A DNA stretch of 39,773 nt from Bacillus sp. JCM 19058 (GCA_001310555.1 BAXO01000054.1:1-39773); one strand, 5' to 3'. Shown: positions 1 to 10,024, numbered from the stretch's first letter. The notes: a model not told the origin generated them from the letters alone. Numbers and translations: made by a program.

Positions 1-172
1 TGATATTGATAGGGCAATGTAAAAGCAACAGCCCGGTTTTTTTTACGCCATTCTCTCGTCTTTATTGCTAGATGAGCGATAATCGGCCAGTGTACAGCTG
101 AACTATAGCCCGGCGGCTCGCATTACATAACATGAGCATCATGCTGTTCAAGGAGTTTTTTTTGCAAAAACG
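1..172. other. Left edge, no gene recognised
   Basis: I see no supported gene here. In B. subtilis the neighbour on this side of yktB/ykzI is yktC (an inositol monophosphatase), but I could not recognise its sequence in these bases. An 8-T run near 41-48 and another near 156-163 would hide a frame if the homopolymer errors seen elsewhere also occur here. Confidence 0.4.
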
Positions 173-382
173 TTATTTAACGCTTGAGCAGCAGCCTGCT
201 TCCAGCTCAATCCATTCCTGCCTTAGCCTTTCAAGCTTTTGTTTGCTATTTTGCACCTTGTCTGTATCTTCTTCGATTAGCGCTTCGTGTAGCATTGCAA
301 GCTCATAGTTAATTTCAAGTCGCAGTACTGAAATTCGTTTCTTCGCATCCGCTCGTTTCAGCGCCTGAATGACCTGTTTCAT
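173..382 (-). CDS. ykzI: Small coiled-coil protein, YkzI-like
   Basis: A 69-residue charged protein, predicted mostly helical with Leu/Ile heptads (LRLEINYELAMLHEALIEE around residues 20-40), with no signal peptide or membrane segment; probably cytosolic. The ATG at 382-380 is supported by AAAAGGAG at 393-400, ten bases upstream. It ends in a CCSS tail. In B. subtilis the small gene ykzI sits beside yktB and yktA, and this gene lies just past yktB in the same relative place, divergently oriented. The name rests on position and size more than on a remembered sequence match. No function is known to me. Confidence 0.6.
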   Translation of the reverse strand: MKQVIQALKRADAKKRISVLRLEINYELAMLHEALIEEDTDKVQNSKQKLERLRQEWIELEAGCCSSVK

Positions 383-579
383 TCTTTTTGCACTCCTTTT
401 TTAAAGTTTTACTTTAAATTGACGAGACGTTTCAGCCAGCTCATGTGTTTAGTAGTATAGCATATGTTTTGAAGCCAAAAATGCAACAAATCGAATAGAA
501 AAACGTTCGCTCCACCTTAAAAGTGCATCAAGGGTAAAACACGTTCCAATGTGGTACGATAATAAAGGACAATTATTTG

Positions 580-623
580 TATTGTTAAAAGCGGTCATTC
601 ACTTTTAACGGCCTGTAACAATA
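580..623. promoter_or_regulatory. Nested inverted repeat before yktB
   Basis: GTTAAAAG (584-591) is repeated inverted as CTTTTAAC (602-609), and the flanking TATTGTT (580-586) pairs with AACAATA (617-623). The structure ends where the yktB ribosome binding site AAGGAG (623-628) begins. It could be an operator or a 5' leader hairpin that affects translation. No known family is recognised. Confidence 0.35.
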
Positions 624-636
624 AGGAGATGATTTG

Positions 637-1282
637 ATGAACTTTCACGGCTTTACTCAAGCAGATTTTGATGTATTTGCTATCGAGGGGCTTGAACCGA
701 GGATGAAGGCATTACAAGAGCGGATACAGCCGAAATTTCAGGCGATTGGAGAAGACATTGCACCCACTTTATCCTCATTAACAGGTGATGAAATACATAT
801 TCATATCGCAAGGCATGCGAGACGAACCGTCAATCCTCCCACCGATACATGGGTTGCCTTTGCTAGCAGCAAGCGTGGATATAAAATGCTTCCCCACTTT
901 CAAGTAGGGCTGTTCCATTCCCATTTGTTCGTCTGGTTCGCTCTCATCTACGAGGCGCAGAATAAAAGTGCACTGGCTAGACGGTTGTTGAAAAATACGG
1001 GAAAATGGAAAAAAAACGATCCCGGCAGATTTTGTCTGGTCGATTGACCATATGAAGCCAGAAGCCGAAAAAAACGGCGCTTTGTCAAAAAAGGAGTTAG
1101 GCGCGATTTTTGAACGACTGCGAGACGTAAAAAAGGCCGAGCTACTGTGCGGAATTCACATTAATCGCGATGAAGCGCTTTTGGCTGATGGTCCAAAACT
1201 GCTAGCGACGATCGAGGATACATTTAAAACCGTCCTGCCACTTTATCAGGAAGCACAAAAAGCGGCTCTCGTTCACAGCTAA
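637..1282 (+). CDS. yktB: UPF0637 protein YktB (DUF1054), one indel
   Basis: Repaired length is 214 residues, the usual UPF0637 size. Recognisable stretches are [49 protein letters not shown] and [18 protein letters not shown], all close to B. subtilis YktB. An in-frame TTG lies at 634, but ATG 637 fits AAGGAG (623-628) with eight bases between. The frame breaks in the 8-A run 1009-1016: removing one A joins WKK to [18 protein letters not shown], which continues into the second half. Function is unknown in the family. It is followed by a strong hairpin that separates it from the convergent lipoprotein gene. Confidence 0.9.
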
Positions 1283-1298
1283 GAAAGACTCCGTCCCC

Positions 1299-1341
1299 GA
1301 AGCTAAAGCACACCTTACGATTAAGGCGTGCTTTAGCTTCT
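1299..1341. terminator. Bidirectional terminator after yktB
   Basis: GAAGCTAAAGCACACCTTA pairs with TAAGGCGTGCTTTAGCTTC, a 19-base arm with one wobble pair, around a 4-base loop. It lies between the convergent yktB and lipoprotein genes. Confidence 0.8.
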
Positions 1342-1419
1342 TCTCAAATGATCGATAAGTATAGCAGCTAGGATATCACTGTGGACTTCCCGATGATGCT
1401 AAAACGAGGCTCCGTCTCC

Positions 1420-1965
1420 TTACATCAATGATTTTAATATTGTTAAGCTTTCATCGACATGAGGACTACGCTTTAATATAACAGCGATCATATTTGGCGG
1501 TTGGTCGAGCTCTAGTTGTTTCAGCAGTTGACTTTCTTCGTCCAACGGGATGGCGAACAGCTGCTTTTCAGTAGCGTTCTCATCAGCATAGTCCAAATAG
1601 GGCTTAGCTGCCTCCCGCTCCTCTTCTGTGTCAACCAAATCATCCAATGCAACAAGTCCCACCGGATCAAAAATGGTATTCACTAACGTTTCATCGACTA
1701 TGTATATATCACCTTCACCTGCAACCATCTCCAGTAAAAGCTTTTCGGCAAATACTGGCTGGGCTTGAAAGCTCACCTCAGCTTCAACCATTCCTGCAAC
1801 ATCGCTTTCAATATATTGCTCGAGCTTTTCGGTATAGTCCATTGGAAGATCTGCGAAAAACAGAATCGATAAAGGGGAATTTTCGTCACGTTCCGGATTG
1901 CAAGAACCGAGGAATACACAAACTACAATCGTCATAAAAGTAATAATTCGCTTCTTATTCGCCAT
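1420..1965 (-). CDS. Lipoprotein with solute-binding-like features
   Basis: A 181-residue lipoprotein. The N-terminus has MANKKR, a hydrophobic stretch and the lipobox FLGSC (Cys about 22), then an acidic mature part. The open frame extends upstream to 2169, but that extension is Arg-rich and unlike a protein start; ATG 1965-1963 has GGGAGAG just upstream, so I use it. The stretch GDIYIVDETLVNTIFDPVGL followed by ALDDLVD resembles the pattern in family 1 extracellular solute-binding proteins, but the protein is far shorter than a full binding protein and there are no ABC transporter genes nearby. Probably anchored outside the membrane; ligand unknown. The gene is intact. Confidence 0.7.
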   Translation of the reverse strand: MANKKRIITFMTIVVCVFLGSCNPERDENSPLSILFFADLPMDYTEKLEQYIESDVAGMVEAEVSFQAQPVFAEKLLLEMVAGEGDIYIVDETLVNTIFDPVGLVALDDLVDTEEEREAAKPYLDYADENATEKQLFAIPLDEESQLLKQLELDQPPNMIAVILKRSPHVDESLTILKSLM

Positions 1966-2165
1966 GATGCACTCTCTCCCGATTAAACATTTAATCCTGG
2001 CGTTCCTTCGCCTTGTCCATCTATTATAACTTTTAAAGAGGGCGAATGACCATACTAAAATTGTGCAGCGAACTCGCTTTACCAAGCTGGAGCGTCTAGA
2101 AATGGCTGAAACTCTTTGGCATCGCCGGTACATCCTCCTAACAATAACTATTAAGTCTTTTCGAT

Positions 2166-2289
2166 TCAATCAGGCACAACAAATGCGAATCTGCCATCAG
2201 AGAAAGGCATACTTTACCCAATTTTCGTTTTGCTGGACTTGGCTCCCCTCAGGCTCGTATGTCCGCACGAAAAAGAACGCTGCCTTTAT
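2166..2289 (-). pseudogene. Possible coding remnant
   Basis: On the minus strand the frame reads KAAFFFVRTYEPEGSQVQQN, then ENWVKYAF, then after a one-base shift SDGRFAFVVPD and a stop. The composition is protein-like and both halves join with a single indel, but a TAG stands immediately upstream and no start codon or ribosome site is visible. It may be the C-terminal relic of a lost gene. The rest of the 1966-2330 interval shows nothing else I can support. Confidence 0.3.
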
Positions 2290-2330
2290 CTAATCAAGGC
2301 GAAACGGTATTAAAGGCGAAAAATGAGAAG

Positions 2331-3056
2331 CTAAAATCCCCTTAGCTGTTCTTCTAATTCAGACAAACTCATACCTTCTAATAAATTTTCAAATACATTA
2401 ATTTCTTCATAGTAATCGATTGGTTTACTGTCTCTGAACTCCCTTTTTATTTCAGCATGACTTTCTCCCTCTTCAAATTCAATCTCTAACGATTCACCAA
2501 ATTGACCTTCCACTCGCTTTGAAACGAAGCGAATATCATCTTCATCATTTATTTTGATTTGGAAAAGTTCGCTTGACAAACTATATCCATTATCTACAAT
2601 GTAATTTTCATTTATGAAAAGAATATATTCTTTATCTTGATCCGGTTTTTCATATTCGAGCTTTCAATGTGTATTTCATCAACATGATTGCCATTGTCAT
2701 CAAAAATATCAATTACTTCTTTAAACGGAAGTATGACAGAGATAAGTTCGGTCGGCTCTCCTTTAAATACTTCTGTGACGGTAAATTCGTAGACATGACC
2801 TTCTGCATAGAAATCACTAGAAGGTATTTGCATTTTCTCATCCTCTGCAATCATATTTACTTTGTCTAACATTTCTGTATAGCGACCTTTAACAACGACT
2901 TCTGAATTATCAACATACTCAGCAAGCGTTTCGGGTGGAGGGAGAGAATCTGCGTGATCATGAATTTGTAACGCCTCTCCATTACAACCGATAATAATGT
3001 ACATCGAGATAAATGCCATTGCCGTAAAAAAAAGATTTTTTTAGAATACTTCGCAA
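2331..3056 (-). CDS. Acidic lipoprotein of unknown function, two indels
   Basis: Repaired length is 241 residues. The best start is TTG 3056-3054, behind GGGAGGGG (3061-3069). The protein begins MRSILKKSFFTAMAFISMY and runs into the lipobox IIIGC, then a long acidic extracellular part (VVVKGRYTEMLDKVNM, YEFTVTEVFKGEPTELISVI, EYILFINENYIVDNGYSL). Two breaks: one surplus base in the 8-base run 3025-3032 inside the signal peptide, and one missing base near 2660-2668, after which EYEKPDQDKEYILF continues. I do not recognise the family. The repeated strand-like segments suggest a beta domain. It lies in a lipoprotein pair inserted between yktB and yktA compared with B. subtilis. Confidence 0.65.
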
Positions 3057-3477
3057 AGCGGCCCCTCCCTTCAAGTAACATTATTTTTACTTTCTCGATA
3101 TATAAATTTCGTTTGCTTCTTCCTATGCTTTATCTTAAACCACGCCTTCTTTCATGAGAAGCTATATTCGGAGAATAGAAGCATTAAATAGATTTGCATA
3201 ATGACCACCTTTCATTTTAAACTCGATTTTGACAAGCCCTTGCCATCTGCTGATTTTCCATGAGGTCGGGACACCATGCCGGTCTGATCAAACTGTACAT
3301 TCGCCTTCTTCACTAGACTTTTTTAACGAACGAGTAGACGAATTCTAGTTTCATGACAAAAATAAGGGCTAGATTACGACTAAAGTTGTAGTCATTACCA
3401 TTCATTGTGCTCATTTAATTTCAACAAATATTACTTACAAGGAATTGACAAGAAAAGGCTCAAGGGGGTAAAGAGAA
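3057..3477. other. Intergenic stretch without a supported gene
   Basis: About 420 bases. On the minus strand around 3170-3320 a broken frame (GVPTSWKISRWQGLVKIEF, KMKGGHYANLFNASI) might be a gene relic, but it contains a stop and has no start. An imperfect dyad, GACTA 3378-3382 and TAGTC 3389-3393, lies about 90 bases before the decayed VOC gene and could be an old operator. Confidence 0.35.
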
Positions 3478-4144
3478 ATGAAATTTCAAAGGATAGTCTT
3501 GCTCACGAACGAGATTAATCGTATGAAGGAATTTTATACAAAAGAGCTGAAGCTTACTCTAGTCATAGAGGAAGAGAATCGATTTTCAGTAAAAGTCGGT
3601 GAAACAGAGTTACAGTTTAATGAGGATCAGATCATATGGTAGAGGATCCTTTTTATCACTTTGCCATTACGATTCCGAGTAATAAGCTGGGTGAAGCGAA
3701 GAAAATGGATCAAAGAAATTGTTACGCTTAACACCGAAAATGGGACAGATGAAGTCTTTTTTTAACAGCTAGAATGCGGAGTCGATCTACTTTGAAGACC
3801 TTGCGGGGAATCATTGTTGAACTTATTGCGCGACATTTGAAGAATAAGAAAGAATCGAGCTTCTCCGCGAATGATTTCTTAAACATTAGTGAGATTGGCA
3901 TTGTCGCAAATAAGGTACTTCCACTCGTTCGCCAATTGATTCGTGTAGGTTTGAGAGCTGGGAAGATGCCAGTGAGAGCTTTACTCCTTTAGGTAATGAT
4001 GAAGGACTCTTTATCATTGTTAAAAATAATAGGAGCTAGTTCTTTTCTAAGCAATTAGCGGTATTCTCTCCTGTTGAGGTATGGACTTAAGATGCTGGGA
4101 ACGTACGCTTTCATCCTATCGATGAATTTGTTTTGGTGAATTAG
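3478..4144 (+). pseudogene. Decayed VOC (glyoxalase/bleomycin-resistance fold) gene
   Basis: ATG 3478 follows AAGGGGG. Segments in shifting frames read like a VOC-superfamily protein: an N-terminal MKFQRIVLLTNEINRMKEFY, then EDPFYHFAITIPSNKLGEAK, WIKEIVTLNTENGTDEVFF, then ESIYFEDLAGNHVELIARH. YFEDLAGNHVELI is the usual VOC motif, whose Glu is often a metal ligand. Besides at least four frame changes, stops occur where the pattern wants other residues: a TAG in NS*NAESIYF (expected Trp), a TAG in NNRS*FFSK and a TAA in EVWT*DAG. The stops are not homopolymer artefacts, so I call it truly inactivated, unlike most broken genes here. Confidence 0.8.
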
Positions 4145-4414
4145 TTAGCGCCTAACTATGCTTCCTTGTTCCTGTTCCTTCGCTCGTTTAACAGCATGAT
4201 AGCAAGACACTCCTGTCTGCTTGTCAAATTGTTTAAACAATTGTTTTTCTTCGCTTTTCGACGGTACTATTTCTTTAAAGCGCCGGTACAATTCAAGGAA
4301 AGATTCACGCTTCATCCCTTCCCCGTGCACCTTTTCTACCGCTTGAAAGAAATGAATCGCATCAACAACTTCCTCGGTCGACCAATGTAGCGAAATTGGC
4401 ATTTCCGTTCCCAT
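4145..4414 (-). CDS. yktA: UPF0223 protein YktA
   Basis: 89 residues, the usual UPF0223 size. LHWSTEEVVDAIHFFQAVEK, LYRRFKEIVPSKSEEKQLFK and SCYHAVKRAKE match YktA of B. subtilis, with the family hallmark YRRFKEIVPSKSEEK. The open frame could start at GTG 4426, but AGGAAGGG (4426-4433) abuts it; ATG 4414-4412, eleven bases downstream, is the more likely start (TTG 4420 is the other option). A cytosolic helical protein of unknown role. It is divergent from speA, as part of the conserved speA-yktA neighbourhood. Intact. Confidence 0.85.
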   Translation of the reverse strand: MGTEMPISLHWSTEEVVDAIHFFQAVEKVHGEGMKRESFLELYRRFKEIVPSKSEEKQLFKQFDKQTGVSCYHAVKRAKEQEQGSIVRR

Positions 4415-4575
4415 TTTCAATTGCACCCTTCCTCGTCTTCCTCATTTTCCCAAAATGGGGGAATTACATGTACGCTTGCGTGAAGCCCACGTGCCCTAGT
4501 ATACCATACCGCTGCGACTCCGATTCAAATGTGACGGTTTGGAAAAAATTTTGCTATACAACTGGGCGAACTATT

Positions 4576-4584
4576 TGGTATACT
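4576..4584 (+). promoter_or_regulatory. Possible extended -10 promoter of speA
   Basis: TGGTATACT contains the TGn extension plus TATACT, about 70 bases before the speA start. No good -35 box is visible at 17 bases. This is only a candidate. Confidence 0.3.
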
Positions 4585-4652
4585 CAGGTTTGTTTTTAAA
4601 AAAACTTCGCATCCATACGGTTGGATAATTTCATCTAAAGAGGTGACCTTTA

Positions 4653-6132
4653 TTGTCACGACAGCAGCTCACTCCGTTATTTAACGGGGTTCGTAATCAT
4701 GCAGAAAAACGACCTACCCAATTTCATATTCCTGGTCATAAAAAAAGGGGCCGGCATCGATCCCGAATTTCGTTCGTTTATTGGGGAAAATGCGCTAGCG
4801 ATTGATCTGATCAATATCGAACCGCTCGACGATCTCCACCATCCTCGTGGGATAATTAAGGAAGCGCAAGACTTGGCGGCAGAAGCGTTTGGTGCGGATC
4901 ATACCTTTTTTTTCCGTCCAAGGTACGAGCGGTGCGATCATGACGATGATCATGTCTGTGTGCGGCCCTGGAGATAAATTAATCGTGCCTCGAAACGTTC
5001 ATAAATCGATCATGTCTGCGATCATTTTTTTCTGGGGCAACGCCAATTTTTATTCATCCCGAAATTGACCCTGAGCTTGGAATTTCTCATGGGATATCAA
5101 CCGATGCTGTCGAAAGAGCGTTACAGGCACATTCCGATGCTAAAGGAATTCTCGTCATTAACCCAACTTATTTCGGTATTGCCGGTGATTTGAAAAAGAT
5201 TGTCGAGCTGGCTCACGCTTATGAGATTCCCGTTCTCGTTGATGAAGCACACGGTGTTCATATTCACTTTCATGACGAGCTCCCTTTATCAGCCATGCAG
5301 GCTGGTGCCGATATGGCAGCAACGAGCGTTCACAAGCTCGGCGGCTCTTTAACCCAGAGCTCTATTTTGAATGTGCGGGAAGGGCTTGTTTCTCCTAATC
5401 GGATTCAATCGATAATTAGCATGCTGACAACAACCTCAACCTCGTATTTATTATTAGCTTCGCTCGACGTTGCTCGAAGAAGGCTTGCTATTGAAGGCGA
5501 ACAGCTTCTCTCGAAAACACTCGAGCTGGCAGAGCTGGCGCGGCAACAAATTAATTATATTCCCGGCCTTTCTTGCATTGGAAGAGAGATTCTCGGTTCA
5601 AAAGCCACTTTTGACTTCGATCCGACAAAGCTAATTATTTCAACGAAAAGTTTAGGCATTAGCGGGTATGAGGTCGAAAAATGGCTAAGAGATCATGCCA
5701 ACATTGAAGTCGAGCTATCCGATTTGTACAATATCCTTTGTATCGTTTCCTTCGGAGATACTGAGCTCGAAGTCGACCAGCTCATCGGTGCACTCACCCA
5801 GCTGTCCAAGGATTATCGTAACAAACCAGCTGCCTGTGCGAAATCGGCTATCTATATTCCGGATATCCCTGTTCTCGCCCTTTCACCGCGTGACGCCTTT
5901 TATTCCGAAACTGAAGTTATTCCTTTTGACGAGTCAGCCGGTCGAACGATCGCCGAGTTTATTATGGTTTATCCACCGGGAATTCCTGTATTAATTCCTG
6001 GTGAAATCATTTCAGACGATAACCTTGCTTATATTAGAAAAAAACCTGAAAGTTGGCTTGCCTGTGCAAGGTCCAGAGGACGATACCTTCGAGACGTTAC
6101 GCGTAATTAAAGAGCATACGGCGATCGTATAG
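4653..6132 (+). CDS. speA: Arginine decarboxylase SpeA (aminotransferase-fold, PLP), four indels
   Basis: Converts arginine to agmatine, the first step of polyamine synthesis in Bacillus. It is a cytosolic PLP enzyme of the Orn/Lys/Arg decarboxylase class. The TTG start 4653 follows AGGTGA with six bases between. Landmarks: TQFHIPGHKKGAGIDPEFR, NIEPLDDLHHPRG, VLVDEAHGVHIHFHDE (PLP ring site) and AATSVHKLGGSLTQSSIL (Schiff-base Lys), then the C-terminal domain with MVYPPGIPVLIPGE. Repaired length is 491, versus 490 in B. subtilis. Each break is one surplus base: the A run 4740-4746, T runs 4906-4913 and 5025-5031, and the A run 6038-6044. The last repair extends the end to GLPVQGPEDDTFETLRVI and a stop at 6130. 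Confidence 0.93.
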
Positions 6133-6145
6133 GAAATTATTATGC

Positions 6146-6179
6146 TAACAGCTTCAATCGTTACCGGTTGAAGCTGTTA
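6146..6179. terminator. Bidirectional terminator, speA / deacetylase
   Basis: TAACAGCTTCAA pairs perfectly with TTGAAGCTGTTA around a 10-base loop, between two convergent genes. Confidence 0.75.
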
Positions 6180-6189
6180 AGCTTTCTCG

Positions 6190-7011
6190 TTATTTAATTT
6201 CCCTCGGATCGACAAAGTGATACCCCTTTTCGCGCAAGCCGTTCACTATGTCCTGCAGCGCATCTGCTGTCCAGTCGCGATCGTGCATTAAAAGGTTGCC
6301 ACCATTCGCAAGAAGCTCGGTATTTACCATAATGTCGGCCAAACTGTCGGCTGATTGGTACTCGCTTTCCCAATCGTACCCGTAAGTCCAATTCATAAAG
6401 GTCATTGCTTCCTCTTCAATAATTTCTTTTGATAAATCGCTGTATTTTCCGTACGGCGCTCGGAAAAAGCGAGGACGTTCACCAATAATGTCTTCGATCC
6501 GGTCGTTTAATTCGATAATCTCTTCACGCGTCTGCTCGGCAGAAATCTCGGTGAGATCGGGGTGACTCATCGTATGGTTACCAATTTCAAACCCCATGTC
6601 ATAAATGGCCTTTAATTTCTCCTCTCCTTCTTGATCGAGAATGAAATGTCCGTTCACGAAGAAAATAGCCTCTGCGTTCATCTCCCGTAGCGTTTCTGCC
6701 ATCTCAACTGCACGCTGATCGGGCGCATCATCGATCGTAAGCAAAACGACCTGCTCATCGGCCTCATCAATCGGAACAACAGCGGAGTTTTCATTAATCT
6801 CATACACCGGTTCCGGCTCCTCTTGTTCTCCTTCTACGGCTACGATGCTTTCTTCCGTTAACTCACTCTCCTCTTCTATCTGTTCATTGTCTTCCTCTGC
6901 TTCTTCTATAACTACTTCATCTTCCTCCTGTTGCTCCAATTCCTCGTTTGCTTGTCCGTTACAGCCTACAAGTAGCAATAAAGTAGCGCATAGCCACGAT
7001 AAACGCTTCAT
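6190..7011 (-). CDS. Lipoprotein polysaccharide deacetylase (NodB domain)
   Basis: 273 residues, intact. Signal peptide MKRLSWLCATLLLLVGC with the lipobox Cys at 17, then a Glu/Asp-rich spacer to about residue 75, then a carbohydrate esterase 4 domain. Motifs: TIDDAP (variant of TFDDGP, both Asp kept), GNHTMSHPDL with the metal-binding His pair, RAPYGKYSD, NWTYGYDW and LLMHDRDWT. Expected to remove N- or O-acetyl groups from peptidoglycan or another surface glycan. Similar in plan to the B. subtilis lipoprotein YxkH, though I cannot fix orthology. The very acidic linker suits an alkaline or salty outside. GGAGAGG precedes the ATG. It is inserted between speA and the FUSC gene, away from any cell-wall operon. 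Confidence 0.85.
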   Translation of the reverse strand: MKRLSWLCATLLLLVGCNGQANEELEQQEEDEVVIEEAEEDNEQIEEESELTEESIVAVEGEQEEPEPVYEINENSAVVPIDEADEQVVLLTIDDAPDQRAVEMAETLREMNAEAIFFVNGHFILDQEGEEKLKAIYDMGFEIGNHTMSHPDLTEISAEQTREEIIELNDRIEDIIGERPRFFRAPYGKYSDLSKEIIEEEAMTFMNWTYGYDWESEYQSADSLADIMVNTELLANGGNLLMHDRDWTADALQDIVNGLREKGYHFVDPREIK

Positions 7012-7249
7012 TTCCTACATCCTCTCCAGTCAAAATCAGCTATAAGTGTGTGATCTCAAGATATGCTTTCTCCCATCATTTTCCACGTTACCATAATAAC
7101 AAAATTTACTCTCACAAACTAGAAGTCGAATAATATCAGGACAAACGTCTCATACTAAGGGCGATACGTGAAACCATTGAGGAGCATTGACCCACTTTTA
7201 GCGGTATTTTGAAGGATGTGCTTCATTATTATGAATTGAGGGAGTAGTC

Positions 7250-8296
7250 ATGCATCGAGTATGGATTGGAAGGCGTGTTGTAAAAACGGGAATCGCTGTA
7301 TTTGTGACAGCATCACTATGCCATCTTCTCGGGCTTCCCCCGGCGTATGCCGTAATTACTGCCATTATGACGATTGAGCCTACAGCTGTCGATTCATTGA
7401 AAAAAAGGCTTGGTTCGACTGCCTGCAGCTGCTCTGGGAGCTGCTTTTGCGATTACAATCAATTATCTACTCGGCCAAAATCCCTTTACTTATGCCGTCG
7501 TGGCAATCCTGACGATTACGATTTCGGCAAAGCTAAAGCTCGATCGTGGCACATTAGTTGCCACACTAACAGCCGTAGCGATGATCCCCGGAATGAGCGA
7601 GAATGTGTTCACCGACTTCATCACTCGTATTTCGGGAACCTCGCTTGGGATTACCGTTTCGATCCTCATTAACTTTATTATCCTCCCGCCAAAATTTGGG
7701 CCGATTCTCGTGTCAAACGTCACTGATATCTTCGGGCGAGCATCCTTTATTTTTGAAAGTACGCTCGAGCAATGGTTACATGGATATGGACGGGAGCAAA
7801 TGAGCATTTATCGTACCTTGCAAAAGGAATTGCATCAATGCTATCTTTTGACAGAGTTTCAGCAAGCCGAATGGAACTACCGCAGGGCATCCATATTTGA
7901 AAAAAAGGTCCTTTGATTATTTGAAAAAAAAGCTTGATTATTTAACGATGATTTTGCTCCATTTGGAGCGCATTTGCCATATTCGCACAAATGAACAAAT
8001 CAGCATAGATGAAAAGGAACGTGTAAAAGAGGGCGTTCAATCATTTGCGCGGATCATTTCTGATCCGCTTCATCAAATAAAGACAGAACATTATGTCCAT
8101 ATCAAAAGGTTAGAACAGTTAAAAAAAAGTCCACTCTGCGAAGGAAACGTGCGTCTATCAGCTATGTCACGAACTTCTCTCACTGCAACGCGTACTTGAA
8201 GAGCTAGCATTGGTCACCTTTGACGAACGCCGTTTTTCGATCGAAGAGAGAGCATATCCCCAATATGTCTTTTCAACAAAATTACAATACGATTAA
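7250..8296 (+). CDS. FUSC / aromatic acid exporter family membrane protein, three indels
   Basis: Repaired length is 347 residues. The N-terminal half has about six hydrophobic segments (VVKTGIAVFVTASLCHLLGL, PAYAVITAIMTIEPT, ALGAAFAITINYLLGQ, YAVVAILTITISAKL, LGITVSILINFIILPP), then a soluble helical C-terminal half, as in the ArAE_1/DUF939 group. Some relatives export aromatic carboxylic acids; the substrate here is unknown. The ATG follows GAGGGAG. Breaks: surplus A in runs 7400-7406, about 7902-7908 and 8121-8128. Repair of the last restores VHSAKETCVYQLCHELLSLQ and the end at 8296. Alone on its strand segment, just upstream of the BCCT gene. Confidence 0.8.
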
Positions 8297-8380
8297 ACCT
8301 TCGACAAATTTTTTTTGTTCGTCTACTATTTATGTTTTAATAGAGAGTGACTGTCAAAAAATGAAAGGTGATCGAATCAA

Positions 8381-10018
8381 ATGCACAAACTTACTGCCGT
8401 TTTTATTATTTCAGTAATCATTGCCGTTGCCTTTATTTCATGGGGCGTACTTGCACCAGCACACATGAATATGGTGACAACATCGATTCAAGCTTTTATT
8501 ACACATGAGTTAGGTTGGTTTTATCTGTTATCCGCGACAGCATTTTTAATTTTTTTCACTATACTTGATCTTTAGTCCATTTGGAAAAATAAGGCTTGGG
8601 GAACCGAATGAAAAACCGGAATACAGTTACTTGACCTGGTTTGCGTTTCTGTTTACTGCTGGGATGGGAATCGGACTCGTTTTTTTGGGGAGTCGCTGAG
8701 CCGCTTTATCATTTCTTTGAGCCTCCTTCGGCAGTACCGGGCTCGAATCTAGCCGCAGGGGAGGCGATGCGCTACTCCATTTTCCATTGGGGACTCCATC
8801 CGTGGGCGATCTATTCAGTCGTAGCGTTAGCGCTTGCATATTTTAGCTTCCGAAAAAAAAGTCCAGGCTTAATGAGTTCTGTATTTGAGCCTCTACTCGG
8901 TGAACGAGTAAACGGGGGAATCGGAACGACGATTAATGTCATAGTTGTAATCGCCACGATTTTTGGTGTCGCTACTTCCTTAGGGTTTGGCGCTGCTCAA
9001 ATCTCTGCCGGACTCGGCTACCTCAGCCCACCGATTGCTAATATGAACGAGCAATTTTTAAAGCTTATTGTGATCATCGTCGTAACCGTATTATTTATGA
9101 TTTCTTCCCATACCGGAATAAACAAAGGGATCCGAATATTGAGTAACGTCAATGTTTACCTTGCGATACTCCTAATGCTCTTTATCCTCTTTCTAGGTCC
9201 GACAAGCTATATTATGGGTGTATTTACCCAAGGGGTAGGAAGCTACTTACAAAATTTACTCGGCATGAGCTTTCGACTAGATATTTACAACCCAGAAAGC
9301 ACTTGGGTTGATGACTGGACGATTTTCTACTGGGCATGGTGGATTTCATGGGCACCGTTTGTCGGCTCTTTTATTGCTCGTGTTTCTAGAGGGCGAACGA
9401 TCCGGGAATTCGTTATTGGCGTATTAGCCGTTCCTGCGCTTTTTGGCGCCCTCTGGTTCAGCGTTTTCGGAGGAACGGGCATCTTTTTGCAGCGTGAAGG
9501 AATTGCCGATATCTTTCAGCTTATGTCTGATGCGGGCATGGAAGTCGCCTTGTTTGCAGTCTTAGAGAACTTCCCGCTCGGAGTGTTTATTTCCATTATC
9601 GCTGTCCTGCTTATTTCGTCCTTTTTTTATTACGTCAGCCGACTCGGCGACTGTTGTCCTTGGAATCCAGACGTCCAACGGCAACCTGAACCCGGCTAAT
9701 TCAGTCAAATTTGTCTGGGGACTAATCATTTCGGGAACAGCTGCTGTATTACTAACTTCTGAGCAAGGGCTCGAAGCGCTGCAAACCGTCGCGATTATTG
9801 CAGCTCTTCCATTTACGATTATTATGATTCTCATGATCGTCTCATTAATGAAAGCCCTGCTCAAAGAAAAACCGACTCTTGCTTCCGAAAAAGAACGGAT
9901 AAGCCATGAAAGGGCTGAGCTAAAAAAAGAGTTGGCCATGCTTAAGCAAGTACGTAAAGAATATCAAAAGGAAAAATCTGCGTTAAAGGCAAGTTATAAG
10001 AAAAAGCCCCAAAAATAA
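8381..10018 (+). CDS. BCCT-family betaine/choline/carnitine-type transporter, three indels
   Basis: Sodium-coupled uptake of a trimethylammonium osmolyte is expected; glycine betaine is likeliest (OpuD-like), but substrate cannot be proved. Repaired length is 544, with about 12 membrane helices. Landmarks: [65 protein letters not shown], and the signature [20 protein letters not shown] followed by [12 protein letters not shown]. The cytosolic C-terminus ([20 protein letters not shown], ending KKKPQK) is long, charged and probably coiled-coil, where BCCT carriers often sense osmotic state. ATG 8381 follows AAAGGTG. Each break is one surplus T: 8550-8556, 8680-8686 and 9622-9628. Confidence 0.9.
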
Positions 10019-10024
10019 CGAAAA

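Noticed and set aside
1966..2169. 68-residue N-terminal extension of the lipoprotein at 1420-1965
   Set aside because: Arg-rich, no ribosome site, and it would bury the signal peptide and lipobox.
4906..4913. Programmed frameshifting in speA
   Set aside because: Four independent surplus bases in one gene, and the same pattern in unrelated genes, argue for run-length error rather than programmed recoding.
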